Below are positions 37,401 through 52,200 of a DNA stretch of 64,000 bases, in pieces. A program made the translations under genes and the position numbers. The DNA comes from Prosapia bicincta (Eukaryota; Arthropoda; Insecta; Hemiptera; Cercopidae). The notes beneath the pieces were generated by a model that saw only the letters and a list, made by a program, of their open reading frames with translations, was not told the DNA's origin and searched no databases. The first letter of the stretch is position 1; each line of letters begins with the position of its first letter. Location of the stretch: NCBI GenBank assembly GCA_036971475.1, contig JBAIZL010000007.1, positions 27,101,947-27,165,946 on the forward strand. The letters run 5' to 3'.

Positions 37401-40400
37401 AAACCAGAAATATATGATTTCAAGTGTCAAAAAACAATTACTGCTTGAAATTTGCGAAATGTGAAACATAACTCCGTAGTAACACTTACAAAACACACGT
37501 GTAGTAACATGTGCTGAAATAAATGTATCTTTTAAAGTACTATATTAACAGATATTTATATTATACCAAGTGTCTGGGTAAGATAGATTTGGTTATAAAA
37601 AACTAACTAAACTAAGGGTAAAGTGATATCAGGAAATTGTTAGTAGATTATAATTGTTCGGAAAATACAGAATATGCGATTTCCTTCAACATGTATAAAA
37701 TCACTGATTAACATATCCTGAAGCTATATTAATAATAATTATTTTTATTATTGCCATGGAACGTTAATTTTATATACCTATATTGAAATATAGGTATGAA
37801 GTATCCAGTTAGTATAGATTTATTGTAATTTTATACATTTAACCAAACAAATGTAAACATGAAAGGCAAGAATAGAAATCATATGACATCACCTGGCAAA
37901 AGGTATCACTCTGCGGAAGCAGACGTCTAATTAGGTATATACTAATGTATAATCTATCCTAACTTGAGACTTTATAGGTGTATTTAAATATACATATTCG
38001 TAGTACGGTGCACCATGGGGTAGAAACAGATTATGTATGTCCTGTTAGGGTAGACTATAATGAGGAATTTTGTTTTTAAAAAATGGAGGAAATCGTGCAA
38101 TCTTAATATAACAAATTGCTCAATAAAGATAAAATTTGTATATGTTTATGGACAATAGCTGATGTAACATTGATATCTTGACATTACAACATTTCATAAA
38201 CTAATTGTTACTGATAATAGATTCCGTGTTTAACTTTAAAAATGCTACTTTTTACGTTTAGAAAGTTCACACTTTATTATTTTTTTTTGTAGCAAAATCT
38301 AGCAATATAAAAAACATTTTTTACAAAATTGTTTGTAAAGTGAGGTTACAGTTCCAATACCATCATTTATATAATTCTTTAAGCAGTATTAAGGTTTTGT
38401 GGTGGTCGTAATCACTAGTTTCTTGTTTAGAACAGTAACACATATAAAATAGACAAAAATTAATATCATTTGTCAACTTTATCAATATGTATAGACAAGA
38501 GTAGAATACATGAAACAATGGAATATTTTACACTATGAGGTCCATCAGTGATATAATGAAACCATTCAGTTTCTAGACTGTAATTGTTTGTTACTCAGTC
38601 CATGACTACAGAACTGGCTAAGAGGGTTAAAGATCTTTAATAGGCACTCCCAGTCCATGACTACAGAACTGGCTAGGAGGGTTAAAGATCTTTAATATGC
38701 ACTCCCAGTCCATGACTACAGAACTGGCTAAGAGGGTTAAAGATCTTTAATATGCACTCCCAGTCCATGACTACAGAACTGGCTAAGAGGGTTAAAGATC
38801 TTTAATATGCACTCCCAGTCCATGACTACAGAACTGGCTAAGAGGGTTAAAGATCTTTAATATGCACTCCCAGTCCATGACTACAGAACTGGCTAAGAGG
38901 GTTAAAGATCTTTAATATGCACTCCCAGTCCATGACTACAGAACTGGCTAGGAGGGTTAAAGATCTTTAATATGCACTCCCAGTCCATGACTACAGAACT
39001 GGCTAGGAGGGTTAAAGATCTTTAATATGCACTCCCAGTCCATGACTACAGAACTGGCTAAGAGGGTTAAAGATCTTTAATATGCACTCCCAGTCCATGA
39101 CTACAGAACTGGCTAGGAGGGTTAAAGATCTTTAATATGCACTCCCAGTCCATGACTACAGAACTGGCTAAGAGGGTTAAAGATCTTTAATATGCACTCC
39201 CAGTCCATGACTACAGAACTGGCTAGGAGGGTTAAAGATCTTTAATATGCACTCCTAGTCCATGACTACAGAACTGGCTAGGAGGGTTAAAGATCTTTAA
39301 TATGCACTCCCAGTCCATGACTACAGAACTGGCTAGGAGGGTTAAAGATCTTTAATATGCACTCCCAGTCCATGACTACAGATCTGGCAAGGAGGGTTAT
39401 ACAGTCGGCGCCGCTTATTGTGATCATATTTGTCAGAAGCATATTTGATAACAATAACCGAATGCCTAATAACGATGTAGTCTACAGCCGTACTGCATTG
39501 AACTCACTGTATTATTGCCACAACTTTTTGTTCTGAACGATATGTAAGCCTATCATTACATCAAGTAATTCTAATTCTGTAACACTATAATTAAACTGTA
39601 CTTACTAAATTTTGATGCTATTCCGGACAGTTTTATGTACAGTAGTAGAATTTCTGTAATTTAGTTTTCTATTTGTTAAAATTAGTGGGCATATTTCATG
39701 TCAGTTTATTTTATTCCACTAGATTTTTTTAAAACACAATCTAGCATAATTGAAAAAAAATACAGTATATAGAACTACGTAAAACACTTGATCAAAACAT
39801 TTTAACACATAAAACTTCATTATAAAACACTTCAATCTTATTTATACTTCAAATTTACATTTACTTTTTCTCGAAGAATTCCTCTATATGCGACTGTCTG
39901 TAGTCTTCTCGTAAAATATTGTTTATAAATTGTTCATATTCATAATCTTTGTTGAAATTTTCTGCTTTTTGTTGAACAAACTGCCTTAGAATCTCAAGAG
40001 CTTGGTGAACTTCCTGCTTAGATCTTTGTGGTACACATTTATCATTTTCGTCATCATCGGTGCCTTCTTCTTCTTCAGTAACTTTTGATGTTGAAGCAAC
40101 TACCTCACAAATATCGTTTTCAGTAATTTCCGCGGCTGTTTCAATACTATCGTCAACTTCCATCCACTCACTATATTCTTTTAAGGACAAATCGAAAGGC
40201 TTCAAGTTCTCTTCAGAGTCTTCCTCAGATGTAGCTTGCTCTTGATTTTCTTCAACAAAAAAACCACCTTTTCTAAAGCAATTTTTCACAGTTTTTTCAG
40301 AAACTTCATTCCTAGATTTTGCTATCAGATGAATAGCATCGAGTAAAGAAGTTTTTTTAGCCAATTCATTTGAGGTAAGGGTTTGAAATTCATCCATATT

Positions 40401-43400
40401 TTCTATAATTCTAGCACGCATCTCTCGTTGATAAAAACTTTTGAGATTTTTAATTATGCCTTGGTCACATGGCTGAATAATTGATGTAGTATTGGCCGGA
40501 AGGTAAATCACTTTGATGTGTTTTAGCGTAGTGCTTATGTCATTATGTGCAGTGCAGTTGTCTAGTAGAAGGACAATGTTGCGTTTGAGGCTGGTATCCC
40601 AATTAGTCAGCCATTCATTAAAAATTTTTTAATGTCATCCAAGCATTGGAGTTTGAATGATATTCAACCGGTAGCTTTTTGATACCTTGAAAGCAACGTG
40701 GATTTTTAGATTTACCGATAATTAAGAGTTTTTCTTTATGACCAACCATGTTAACACAACACAAAACAGTTATTCTTTGTTTATATATTTTACAGCCGTT
40801 AGCAATTTCATTTTTAAATAAGTAAGTAGGTTCGAGTAAAACACGATAATAAAGTCCTGTTTCATCTGCATTGTATATGCAGCTAGGAGAATACTCGGCC
40901 AAAATCTTTGGCCATTCGTATTGTAACCAGTCCTCAGCTCCAACAAAATCAGCATTTCTTTTTTCACCACACGTTTTCTTGTAAACAATGTTTTCCCTTT
41001 TCTTCCATCGATTGAACCATCCATCTGTGGCTTTAAAATCCTGTTTTCCTATTTTTTTGGCAAGATCCTCAGCTTTTAGACGCATTAGTGGGCCGTCAAC
41101 TCGAGCATTTTTCGCGAACATTTTTAAACCACAATTTCAAAGCTGATTCCACTTGCGGATCCTTCCCAGAACGATGTCTTTTGTTGTCAACATTTGCATT
41201 ACACTTTGATAATGACAAGATTTTTTCTTTGTCGTTCAATATTTTACAAAGAGAGGTTGAGAAACGCCAAGTTGAGAAGCAGCGTTTCTTTGACTCATTT
41301 TTGGTAATTTACTGTACCTATCTAGAATATCAAGTTTTTGTTTAAGACTTAAATCTTAAATTTTGAGATTCGGACATCTGGCTATACCGTCCTTTGAAAC
41401 TTCAAGTGACACTAAACTCTACAAAACAAACGAAAAAGATCTTTAAAAATTAAGTTATGTAAAATCACACTGAAATACTGTAATAAACGTTCATAAAAAT
41501 TCACTGTTAAAAAATACAGTAGGACTGTACTGTAAATGGTTCAGTAGTAACATCAACTAATGTTAAGAAACAACTAAGGTCGACTCAAGCGAGGCTAGGG
41601 TGTTTGCGTAAACAAAGAGTAAGGGAGACATTCTGAGAACTGTGCTAAGTGCTGAAGCCGTTATAAAGTATTTCTGTCATTCTAAAAATAAACATTCTAT
41701 GAATTGGGCGTCATTGTGTGTTGCATGTGCTGTTTACACTACTTTGTAGACATTTTTACTTGGTCTATGCTAGTATACATTGACGCATATGATTTTGAAT
41801 GGCAAATTAAATGATAATAATAAGCGAACAGATGATTACAATAAGCGACCTAATTACAATGTATTAATATACCGTCCGTGTTTGTTTTTCAATGAAACGA
41901 TAACAATAACCGAATGATAATATTAACCGTGATCACAATAAGCGGCGCCGACTGTATATCTTTAATATGCACTCCTAGTCCAGGACTACAGATCTGGCAA
42001 GGAGAGTTAAATATCTTTAATAGGCACTCCTAGTCCAGGATTACGGACCTAGCTAGGAGGATTAAAGATCTTTAATGTGCACTCCCAGTCCAGGACCTCA
42101 GACCTGCCTAGGATGGTTAAAGATCTTTAATGTGCACTCCCAGTCCAGGACCTCAGACCTGCCTAGGATGGTTATAGATCTTTAATGTGCACTCCCAGTC
42201 CAGGACTAAGGACCTTCCTAGGAGGGTTATAGATCTTTAATGTGCACAAATGTCCCCTCAATGACTCCAACCTCCAGTTTTTATGAGGCTCTTTTGAGCC
42301 AGTTTCTTTAAGGTGTCTCCAGTGTTGTCTTTCAAGCCTGCCTCAGATATGGATACTTATTTACTTGTAGTTCTCGCTTTTGTAGGAATGTTATCATAAT
42401 TTAGTTAGTTCTACAATAATGTCAGTTTTAAAATTTTATGAAAAAACACTAAGATCAGACCCTAACATGTCTCAGCCATCTCTGGTGGAGACTCATAATA
42501 TTGGTTCCTGTTGTATGCCAAAATTATGCAATCAGCCTCTTTCAATTATAGAAAGCCCCACTTTAAATTTTGCTATGATTGGAATCTTCTCTCCTGGTTT
42601 GATAAAGGTGAGTCCTGAGGGTTTCTTCACATTAAAAAACCTAGCTCTTGCATAGACAAGCTCACTGCTTCCCTGACTACATTCAGGTCTCGATTATGCT
42701 GCCAAGTATATCTATCTTCTTTCAGGGAAACTGGACAGCCTTACAATAAATGAGGAACTGTAGCAGGACCTGCCGAACATAATATTCAGCTGTCATTGGT
42801 GGAAAACCCTCATCTCCAAGTAGCTTGAACCAGACATAGAACTAAATCATTCAGGATTTCAATCATTAATGAACCACATAAGCCCGGAAAGTACACAGAA
42901 CTCCCCAAGAACCATCAAATCATGCTGCACTATTAATTTCTGAACATGAACTACAGAAATCTTTCTGAAGCACAAGGTATTTTGATTCCCTGCTTCCGAT
43001 CTCTTTATGTTGTCATAATTGTTGCATGTTCTATAAATGTGTCCTCTTAATATGTTTTGTTAAAATGGACATAAATCCTATTTAGATGCAGAAGCAACAT
43101 TACATACACCAGATCCTTAGAAAAGGCTAAAATATTACTCCGAGTAATAGAGAAGCCTATTGACCACATTTATCTTTTTCAACCCTAATCCAAAGCTGTT
43201 ATTGGAACAGTACAAAATGCTTGAATCCATCAATTTCCTAGATCTGAGCCAAGGGTTAAGTGCTGCGGCCCCTAAACCTCTTTCTTGTTTAGGAATTATT
43301 AATTTATCACATTAATATACCAAACGAAGTAATATGAGTCTTAGAATTAAAACATGGTTGTAAATCCAAGCTTTTCTAGATCCAAAGAAGGTTACTATTT

Positions 43401-45950
43401 CAATGACTGACCTAAAGGTAGAAATCAATTTATAACTGATGTCTGCTCCACCTTGGTGTTGGAAAATTTTCCTACTAAGTCTAAAGAGGCGTTAGAATTT
43501 ATTCAATTGATTAGTTGATTGGTAATCATCAATCTCAGATCCTTAGGTCTGAACACAGAGTTCCTCCTAGCCTGAATCAATCGTCCACTTCCTGGGCTTC
43601 ACCTTAAGGCAACTAGATCAGGGGAAAGTTGTCAACCTTGCTCAAGAACTTACTTGTACAAAGAAGTGTCGAGGTATCTGCAAAGGGAAAACATGGGGAA
43701 CCACTAATTCCTGATTTATCTTGAACACATACTGGCTACTACATGGCAGAGATGCAAAGAATGCTTTTATACCCCATATTTCCCCCGATCTTGTATATGG
43801 ACATTTAAAATTTCCCCGAAAGTTATCGAACATATAGATAGAGGCTTACCAGCTTACATAAATTCTATATTATTATTAATGTAGTGATCATTTTGGAACT
43901 AAACTGTCAAAATATTACCCATCAAAAGACATTCAATTCAGTTGTAATTCTAATTTTATATTAAAATTGTGAAGGTTAGATTCAATTTTAGTTTTCGAAA
44001 GGACATCACCATTGTGAGAAGTGCCACCCCGATCCTAGATTGCCTGACCAGACATTTTCTGCACTCCTGCGACATGGTTTTTTTTTATATAATCTAAAAG
44101 CAAGTTAAAAACTATATTGAAAGTTGCGTTTACCCAGGCATGCAATACAATAAAGAACTATCGTTCATGTTTGTGACGATCCTCAAGAATTTCTGTTAAC
44201 AAAGCTTTGTGCTATAATCATCCTGAAACCCTGATACAAAGTCCCATTTGGTCCTGGAGCGGACTTATTTCTCAGAATGTTCTCTGTATCTTTCCTACTG
44301 GAGCCCACAGCATAATTTTGTAAAATATTCCGAGAGTCAGCCAGTTGGAATAAATCAACTGTGTTCATCTTACATATTCATCTAGACATATCCAGACCTA
44401 TTCATGTCAAAGTTCGCTTCATTCTTACTCAGCTAAATGTATTCATGATCTTTGACTTACTTTTTGGAACAGTTTCAATAAAGCGGGGATAACTAGAAAG
44501 ATTTTGACAAGGTTTGCTGTTTTCGTTTAGTATTGCTTCTTTTTTCATACATGTTGCTTTTTCTTTCTCAAGTTTTTCTTGACAAAGTTTTTTTTTCAAC
44601 TGTAGGTTTGCTACTAGTCTTTTCCAAGGATATCTTTAAAGTAACTATATAGAGTGTTATCAAATATCTTTATTTCACTGATTGAATTATCAATTGTCAT
44701 TTTCCTCGCTGAAGTAGCCAGGATTTCCTCAAATTGACTGTTATGACAGCCCCATTTCTTCTTGGGCAAAGATCTTGAGTGCTATCTTCTGAAGAATTGA
44801 AACATCTTTAACTGGCCCGAATGTTGGTGTTTTAATTATTGTATATTAACTTACATTCCCTGTAGGTGCGAGATCAGTTTAATACCAAATTACCGTCAAT
44901 TATATCCTAATATGGTTAGGACTTGAGAAGGTCAAAGCGATTTAAGGTATAAAATGTAAGAAGAATTTAAAATAAGAATACAAATTCTTATACTGATAGT
45001 TGTATGAAAAATATGGTTCGTAGACAGTCTTAGAAGTAAAGTTTTATACCAGGGCCATTTATAAGTGTGAAGGACTATTTGTTGTCATATATACGTCTGT
45101 TCAAAAAATACGCGGATTGAGGTCATAAAAAAAAAAAAAACTTTATTTGGAAGTTACACGTCTGGGTCTCCTTCAAAGTACATTAAAAAAAACTGTCAGC
45201 ATCACCTTGACATTCGACCGAACTTGGCGAGCTTTTTTGGGTCTGGGGGGCGTTTGACTCATCCATTGGGATGATTGGAGCTTCGTTTCAATGCCGTAAC
45301 CATACATCCATGATTCATCACCGGTTATAATTCTTGACAAAAAGTTCTCATCTTCATTTGAAAGATCAAGCAGTTCCCGACAAACCCGGATGCGATTAAC
45401 TTTTTTGTCGTCGGTCATCAGGCGTGGCACAAATTTCGCAGCGACGCAGTGATCTTCAATTTTTCGGTCAAAATCTCGTAACAAGATCCAACTGATATCC
45501 CACACTCTTCGGAAAGCTCACTAATGGTCAGACGTCGATTTTCGCGCACCAGGGTGTTGATTTTGTCAACGTGTGGGTCGTCAGTTGACGTTGAAGGACA
45601 TTCAGGACGCTCATCGTCATCAATCGACTGTCGGCCACTCTTGAAACGTTCATGGCACTTGAAACATGCAATACGCTTCATGGCAACATCGCCGTAGGCC
45701 GTGTTAAGCATGGCAAATGTTTCTGTTGCAGATTTCCCTAGTTTTACACAAAAGTTCACAGCAATTCGTTGCTCCTTCAGGCTGTCCATTTTACAATCCG
45801 TGTAACTCATCAACAAATGAAGATATCTGCGACTGAAATACTGCGTTTTAATCAGCTGATTTATACGAACCTAGCGACACCAAGAGGATTCTCCTGAAAC
45901 TAACTTGAGCCGCGAAATTCAAACAGCCCGTGTATTTTTTGAGCAGACCT

Positions 45951-45996
<46 letters not shown>

Positions 45997-46177
45997 GTTA
46001 ATATATTACTATTGTGAGTAATTTTATCCACCATTAAGTGCAATGATTTTACCTTTTGTGATGAGGCACCTTTCGGTCACTTGACCATTGTCAAATCACT
46101 ATTTTAACTTTAACTGTCGAATATTAACTTCATAAAGTCAGTGCAACGGAAAAACAATGGATAGAGTAAAATATAAA

Positions 46178-46230
<53 letters not shown>

Positions 46231-49200
46231 TATACATACTATATATGTATATATAGTTGTGAAAAGCTATAAAAAAAATACAGTGAACATCTAATAAGAA
46301 GGATATTTTATATAAAATCTGTTTTTAAATGAAAATGAAGTGTGCCAATGTGTGCATGCACATTTTCAAGTATGCTTTATGCATATTTATAGGCCATTTG
46401 CTGTTATGTCATCTGTGTGCTGATTTGAGGGATAGAGGTTTGTAATAAGCTGCAGAAAATTGTCTCTCTCGGCAATTGAGCTAAAACCTGCATTTTGTTT
46501 CTTATTTAATTCATGTTGCGGACATTCAGGGTTATGTGACTCCGATGGACCGATGTCCATAATAAGTTGCTGCAGCCAATGTCCAAAATTGTTTATTAGT
46601 TAACATTGTCCTCATGTTGTTCTGGCTTCCCAGTGCAGACAGGAGAGCTGCTCTTGATGGAATTGGTGAGGAGCATCACAGGAGGATATGCTCCAGGTTC
46701 TCTTCTTTTGTTCTACAGTTGGGACAGAGAGGAGATTCGCATGAATTGGATATGAAAAGGCAGATCTCAGTCATAGTATGTCCGGTCCTTGCTTATGCTG
46801 CAAAGGCGGCTGCAGATCCGGGAACTCCTTGATACATCTCTAGGTCATTTGGTTCTTTTTGTATGGCATGGAGGTTTCTACCTTTGGTTTCTTCTCTCCA
46901 ATGGTGGATCCATTTCCCTCTGACTGATGCTTTCCCAGCACTCAGGCATTTCTTCAAGGAGTTTTGTGGTAAGGAAACCTGGCCAATTTTTGTTGTTCGC
47001 TTGTCGATTGTATCCGCTTTTTTGTTGTCATCGATGTCACAGTGTGGGGGGTCCACTGTATTTCCTTCTCATCTTTGTTGAGAGTGTTGACTAAAGTTGC
47101 TATTACTTTTAATCTGGATGAGTAGTTTCCTGGTTCCTGTTTTTCTATCATGTGCTGCAAACGGCTCTTGGAATCATTGAGTATACAGCAATTTCTCTGC
47201 CTGAAATTGAAGACATTTTACCAAGGCTGTATTTATTGCCAGCAACTCTGCATCGACACTGGAGGCCGCATTCACTGGTTTATAAAATTCTTCTTTGGTG
47301 AACTGGTTTTAGTAGACCGTTCCTGACTTATTTTGGAACTGTTTCTTAAATACAAAAACTTTTCAGCAGAAAATATTCACCATCATATTTGTGAAGTTTA
47401 TGGAGTGACAGTAAAGTTTAGAAGTAATAGATAAAGTAATAGTAAAAGATAATGTTCAATCTTAGGCAGGGGAGTTATACGGTGTTTGACCTCTGTTTTC
47501 TAAAGATTTGGTTTATGACGAGAACAACAGAATTCGACAGGTCTAATGATTCATATTTTCTAGGTTATTTGGTATATTTTTAAATGTCCGTTTTTGAATG
47601 AATTAAAATGACACAAAATTACTACTGCCCCTGACTCTCAGCAGCCGATTTACCAATCATATCTCACTGTCGTCAGGCGACACTCCATCTTCATAAACAT
47701 GACTAACATCAACAGCATACTAATTGTATGTTGGGGGTAGATAATTATGCACCCTGCACACTACAGCGATTAACTAAGTCGGTGACTTAACTTCAATAGA
47801 ACAACATTCTTATTGACATTAGAGAATATTTTTCAGGAACGGTACTAATTTTGGCTTATGTTCTTTATATATATATAAGTCAGTGCAACGGAAAAACAAT
47901 GGATAACGTAATATATATGTATATATACATACACACACACACACATATATATATATCATGATATGAATTACGTTAGTTGATCAGTTCATTTTTGTAAAAT
48001 AGAGGATTATCTAAGATTATCTAAATGGTAGGTATATAATCTATATCTGGTATTTAATGAGGTAGAAGAATTTGTCTAGTCTATTTTTGGAATCCCAAGT
48101 GATTAACTAATAGGTTACATTTACAAATAAGGAACTATTTGAAAACAACAATAGTATTTAATAGTAGGAAATCTAGTGATGGCTAAAATTATGAACAGAT
48201 TTTAAAGTAGTTGTAATAATTACAAGGGATTTGGGTTTGATTTTTCATACAGAATTACAAAGTGTAGAGAATTATTTGTAATTAGTAATTATGTTTTGCT
48301 GCAAATGAAGTGGCTATTTCTTTATATGTGTTTGTTATGATGATCATGTATTAATTTACCCGTCTTCAGTAATATTTTTTTAATGTACTTGATTATTAAT
48401 TTTGATATTTTTTGTTCTCAGTTAGGTTACAGACTTGAATAAGAAGATGTAAAACATTGTACAGTTTCTGTGATAAAAAAAAAACAGAGCTTTGCAATTT
48501 ATTTACAAAGTAATAACTTTAAACAACTGTAAATTTTTTTTATTATAAATAAATAAAACCTCTTAAACACCAACATTTTTTTATTAATGTTCTGATGTAC
48601 ATTTTGATTGCAAAGGAATGGAAAGGTTAAAATAATACAAAACAGTGACAAGATGACTGATAATGTCTAAAGCAGTTGTCCTAGACACAAAATAGTTGGA
48701 ATGCTTTTGCCAAAATGATATTTTCCAACTTTCATAATTAGAATTTTTGATTAAATCGAATTTTTTTCATTAGTCTTCTCAGCTTTGTATTAGGCAAGTT
48801 CTGCTGTATTTTGACATACATTTAATTATCACATGGATTCTAATATTTCCTAATAAACATTCACCAAGATGGTGTTCTTAAAAATTTGAAAATAGCTAGC
48901 CTGAGAAACATCCTTTTCACAAATTTTATTTATTAAAATAAATAATAAAATTTCTACATTTGGATTTACTATGTTGTGAATAGAATGAACATTAAGCATA
49001 TCAGCGTGAATAGAGTATTGAAATAAAAATTTGTTTAAAAATTGATGATGCTTGTTCTTTGTTAACAGATGCTATTGCTAATGCTCAAAATGTGAGAGTT
49101 GCTCCATCACTTAGGAGCCAGAAGGGTGAGTAGCCTTAGTTGTACCTACAATACGAATTTGGTTTATAGTTAGTAAGAGGTGGATATTCTCTAGCATACA

Positions 49201-52200
49201 TTCTCATATATTAATGGCTAGATTGTGAAATGTTTTCTCCTATTTGGGAAATAGCTCTAATGCTTTTATTCTTTTATGTTTAATGCTGTAGCTTCTTTAG
49301 ACCTAATGTGCATCAAAAATAGGCCCCAGAGGTCATAAACGTTTAAACCTGACTGTTTTTACATGAGGACACTAGTATTTTTTGGAAGTCCTCAGAAAAT
49401 TAATACAACTTTTACAGAAAATTATTACAATTTAGTATATGTTCGATTTATTAAATATCTATCAATGTAAATTTGTTTATACATTGAACAGGTATTTATA
49501 TATCTATGTTTGATGGCAAATCTCGAATTACCTCTACATTTATACCCGGTTATCTTGGAAAGAATATTTTGGAAATATAAGCAATTATTTAAAGAACTTA
49601 GTGAAAACTATTAACTTGCTGTGTTGACAAGTTTCAAAACATTCTTAAAATAACACAACCATTTAAAAAAAAACAGACAAATACAATTTACCCGGTATAT
49701 GCAAAATAACATGTAACGACAGCCCCAGCTTCTGCATTGACCAAACTGGTAGATCATTTAATACAAAATACAAAGAACTCATCAATGACATAAAAAAACT
49801 TAAATCCGAAATCTAACTATGCAACACATGTAAAAAATGCCCAAAACATATGCAAAAATCCAAGCTAATTTAAACACTCTCTATCCTAAGCCATAATAAA
49901 AAACTAATAAATACAGAAAATTTTGAAATCTACGAACATCACATAATACAAAAACAAAGTTTTCTTAACAACCACACACTTCGAATCTAACACCTTTGTC
50001 AAATACATAGTACTTAACCCTCCTATCTTACACCCCTCTGCAACCATAAATCACATGGCTGCAATGTTGAGTGAATATCGCCATTAGTAGGTTAGGCTTT
50101 ATCAATCAAATGTGTCAGCATAGTAAGGTAATAGTTTTTACTTAGTTATTCATATAATACTTATGATTTATTCAGTGAAATCAAGGTAGTGGGAACAGCC
50201 AACTTTATTATGGAATTTACGATTATGGAAGCCCTTGAAAACCCCATCTAATACAAGAGTTTGACAAACGCTGACAACATGCCACAGTTTTATTGCATCT
50301 GACCTTCATCATGCTGTTAGTAGAACAACAGAACATTTTGTCTGTGCTTTAGTCATTCTTACTTTCTTCTCAGCTTGTTGCAGCAAAGTTTCTGCATCTC
50401 AGCAGAAAAGCTTTGATTTATCAAAGTCCCTTTTAAATTCAATGCTTCAGATCCACTGGGAAGAGGGTTGAAAGTATTTTTTGCCTGTAATATCTCTCTC
50501 ATCTATTCTTTAAGTTTTTCAGCACACTGTCCAAAATGATTAAATAAAGCATGGTGAATGGTGTCCTCTACATTATACACCTTAAATACTGATTAATCGC
50601 TAAGGTAAAATCTACATCGATAGGTTCACCTCATTATGCTCAGTTCTTAATCTACCCAAATGCTTGATTTCATCTGCTTCTGTGCTTATTATTGCATTAT
50701 TTAGAGCTAACAATCTGCCAGTAGTTGTTGACTGAATCACTGTGTTGTTTTTATTTTTCATATAGTTCTTTGTGTAGTAGTTTTATTATACTTTAGTTGT
50801 TTTATATAACATATATTGTAAATTGCAGTTTTTGCATTATATATCTTGAAGTTTTTTTTATAAATTACACTTTTAGTATCACTTGGCAAAAAAACCATTA
50901 CTTAATGATATTTTTCAGCAGACATGTTTCACACTAGGTCAGCGCATTGTTAAATCCTGTGAGTCAAGACTCATCCATGACAGAGTGTAACATAAAATTA
51001 CCAAAAGTGTGACATATTTTGATTATTAGTGAATTTGTGAATACCTGTTTTTATTTAGTTAGGTTATGTATATATATTTTGTAGTTATTTGTTCTGATTT
51101 AGTTGATATTTTCATGTGTTAACACAATTAGTAGTTATAGTCTTCACTTAGTTATAAATTAATTATATATAAATGTGTTTTGTCGGTATTTGTTAAAATT
51201 GTAAAACAACTACAGTACAACCCCTCTAATCGATCACCTTTGGGACCGGGCATATGGTCGGAACACAAAACAGGTCTGATTAACAGAAAATACAGGAAAA
51301 CAGTAAACAAACAATCTTTGAACTTAATAGCTATCTTATTCTCTGCAGTACAAACATTACAATAAACATATGTTTTGGTGAGAAAGATCAATAGATACTG
51401 TGCATACATTTCTGTAAAATTATTTAGAAGCAAAGCAGTTATAGATTTTTGTTTAGCAAACGCAATTCTAGATGTAGTTACCAATGCTCGTAATTTTTCG
51501 ATCCATAAAATGTCCATAGGTTTGAGGTTGAATTCTCCTTGATGTACTGTAGTGCAATATCAAAAGCGTTGTTGGCGTTGAGTAGTATCCGGATTGGGGG
51601 TTTGTCATCATCACTGTTTGATTCCCATCAAGTTCTGCACCACAAGCTTCTAAAACAGATACAATAATTTTTCCGTCATTGAATTCTTCATTGGCTTTAC
51701 AGTCTTTGTCATATTTGGCAATCCACTCATCAACTTCATTGGCAGGGAGATTTGGAGATCTGCACGTCATTTTGCCTGTCTTCGATCTAGTCATTTTCGG
51801 CTAAAGCTCTGCCATAATTTTTGGAGTGTGTCAGGTTTCAGTATCAGAAATGACTCGGGAATTGTATAGATGGCATCTTTGATGTAAGATTTCATAGTTT
51901 GAAATATGTTACAACCTTCTTCAGAATTTTCTAAAATTAGGCTGATATACGTTCTGCAATGCCGCTTCTTCAACCATTCAATTATTCCTTGATCCATCTG
52001 TTGAATAAGTGCTGTTACATTTGGTGGAAGAAAGATCGCTTTTATGTCTCCTTTCACTAAATCCTCCTCCGATAGCTGTGATGGTGCGTTATCCAACAGT
52101 AATATTGTAGAAATAGGAAATTGTTGTTTTCAATTCTTTCTCAACAAATGGAGAAACTCATCAAAAAACCAAAATTTCAAAAGATTGCAGCTCACCCAAG

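Noticed and set aside
38590..39399. 55-bp repeats as a CRISPR array
   Set aside because: Head-to-tail identical units without spacers; minisatellite.
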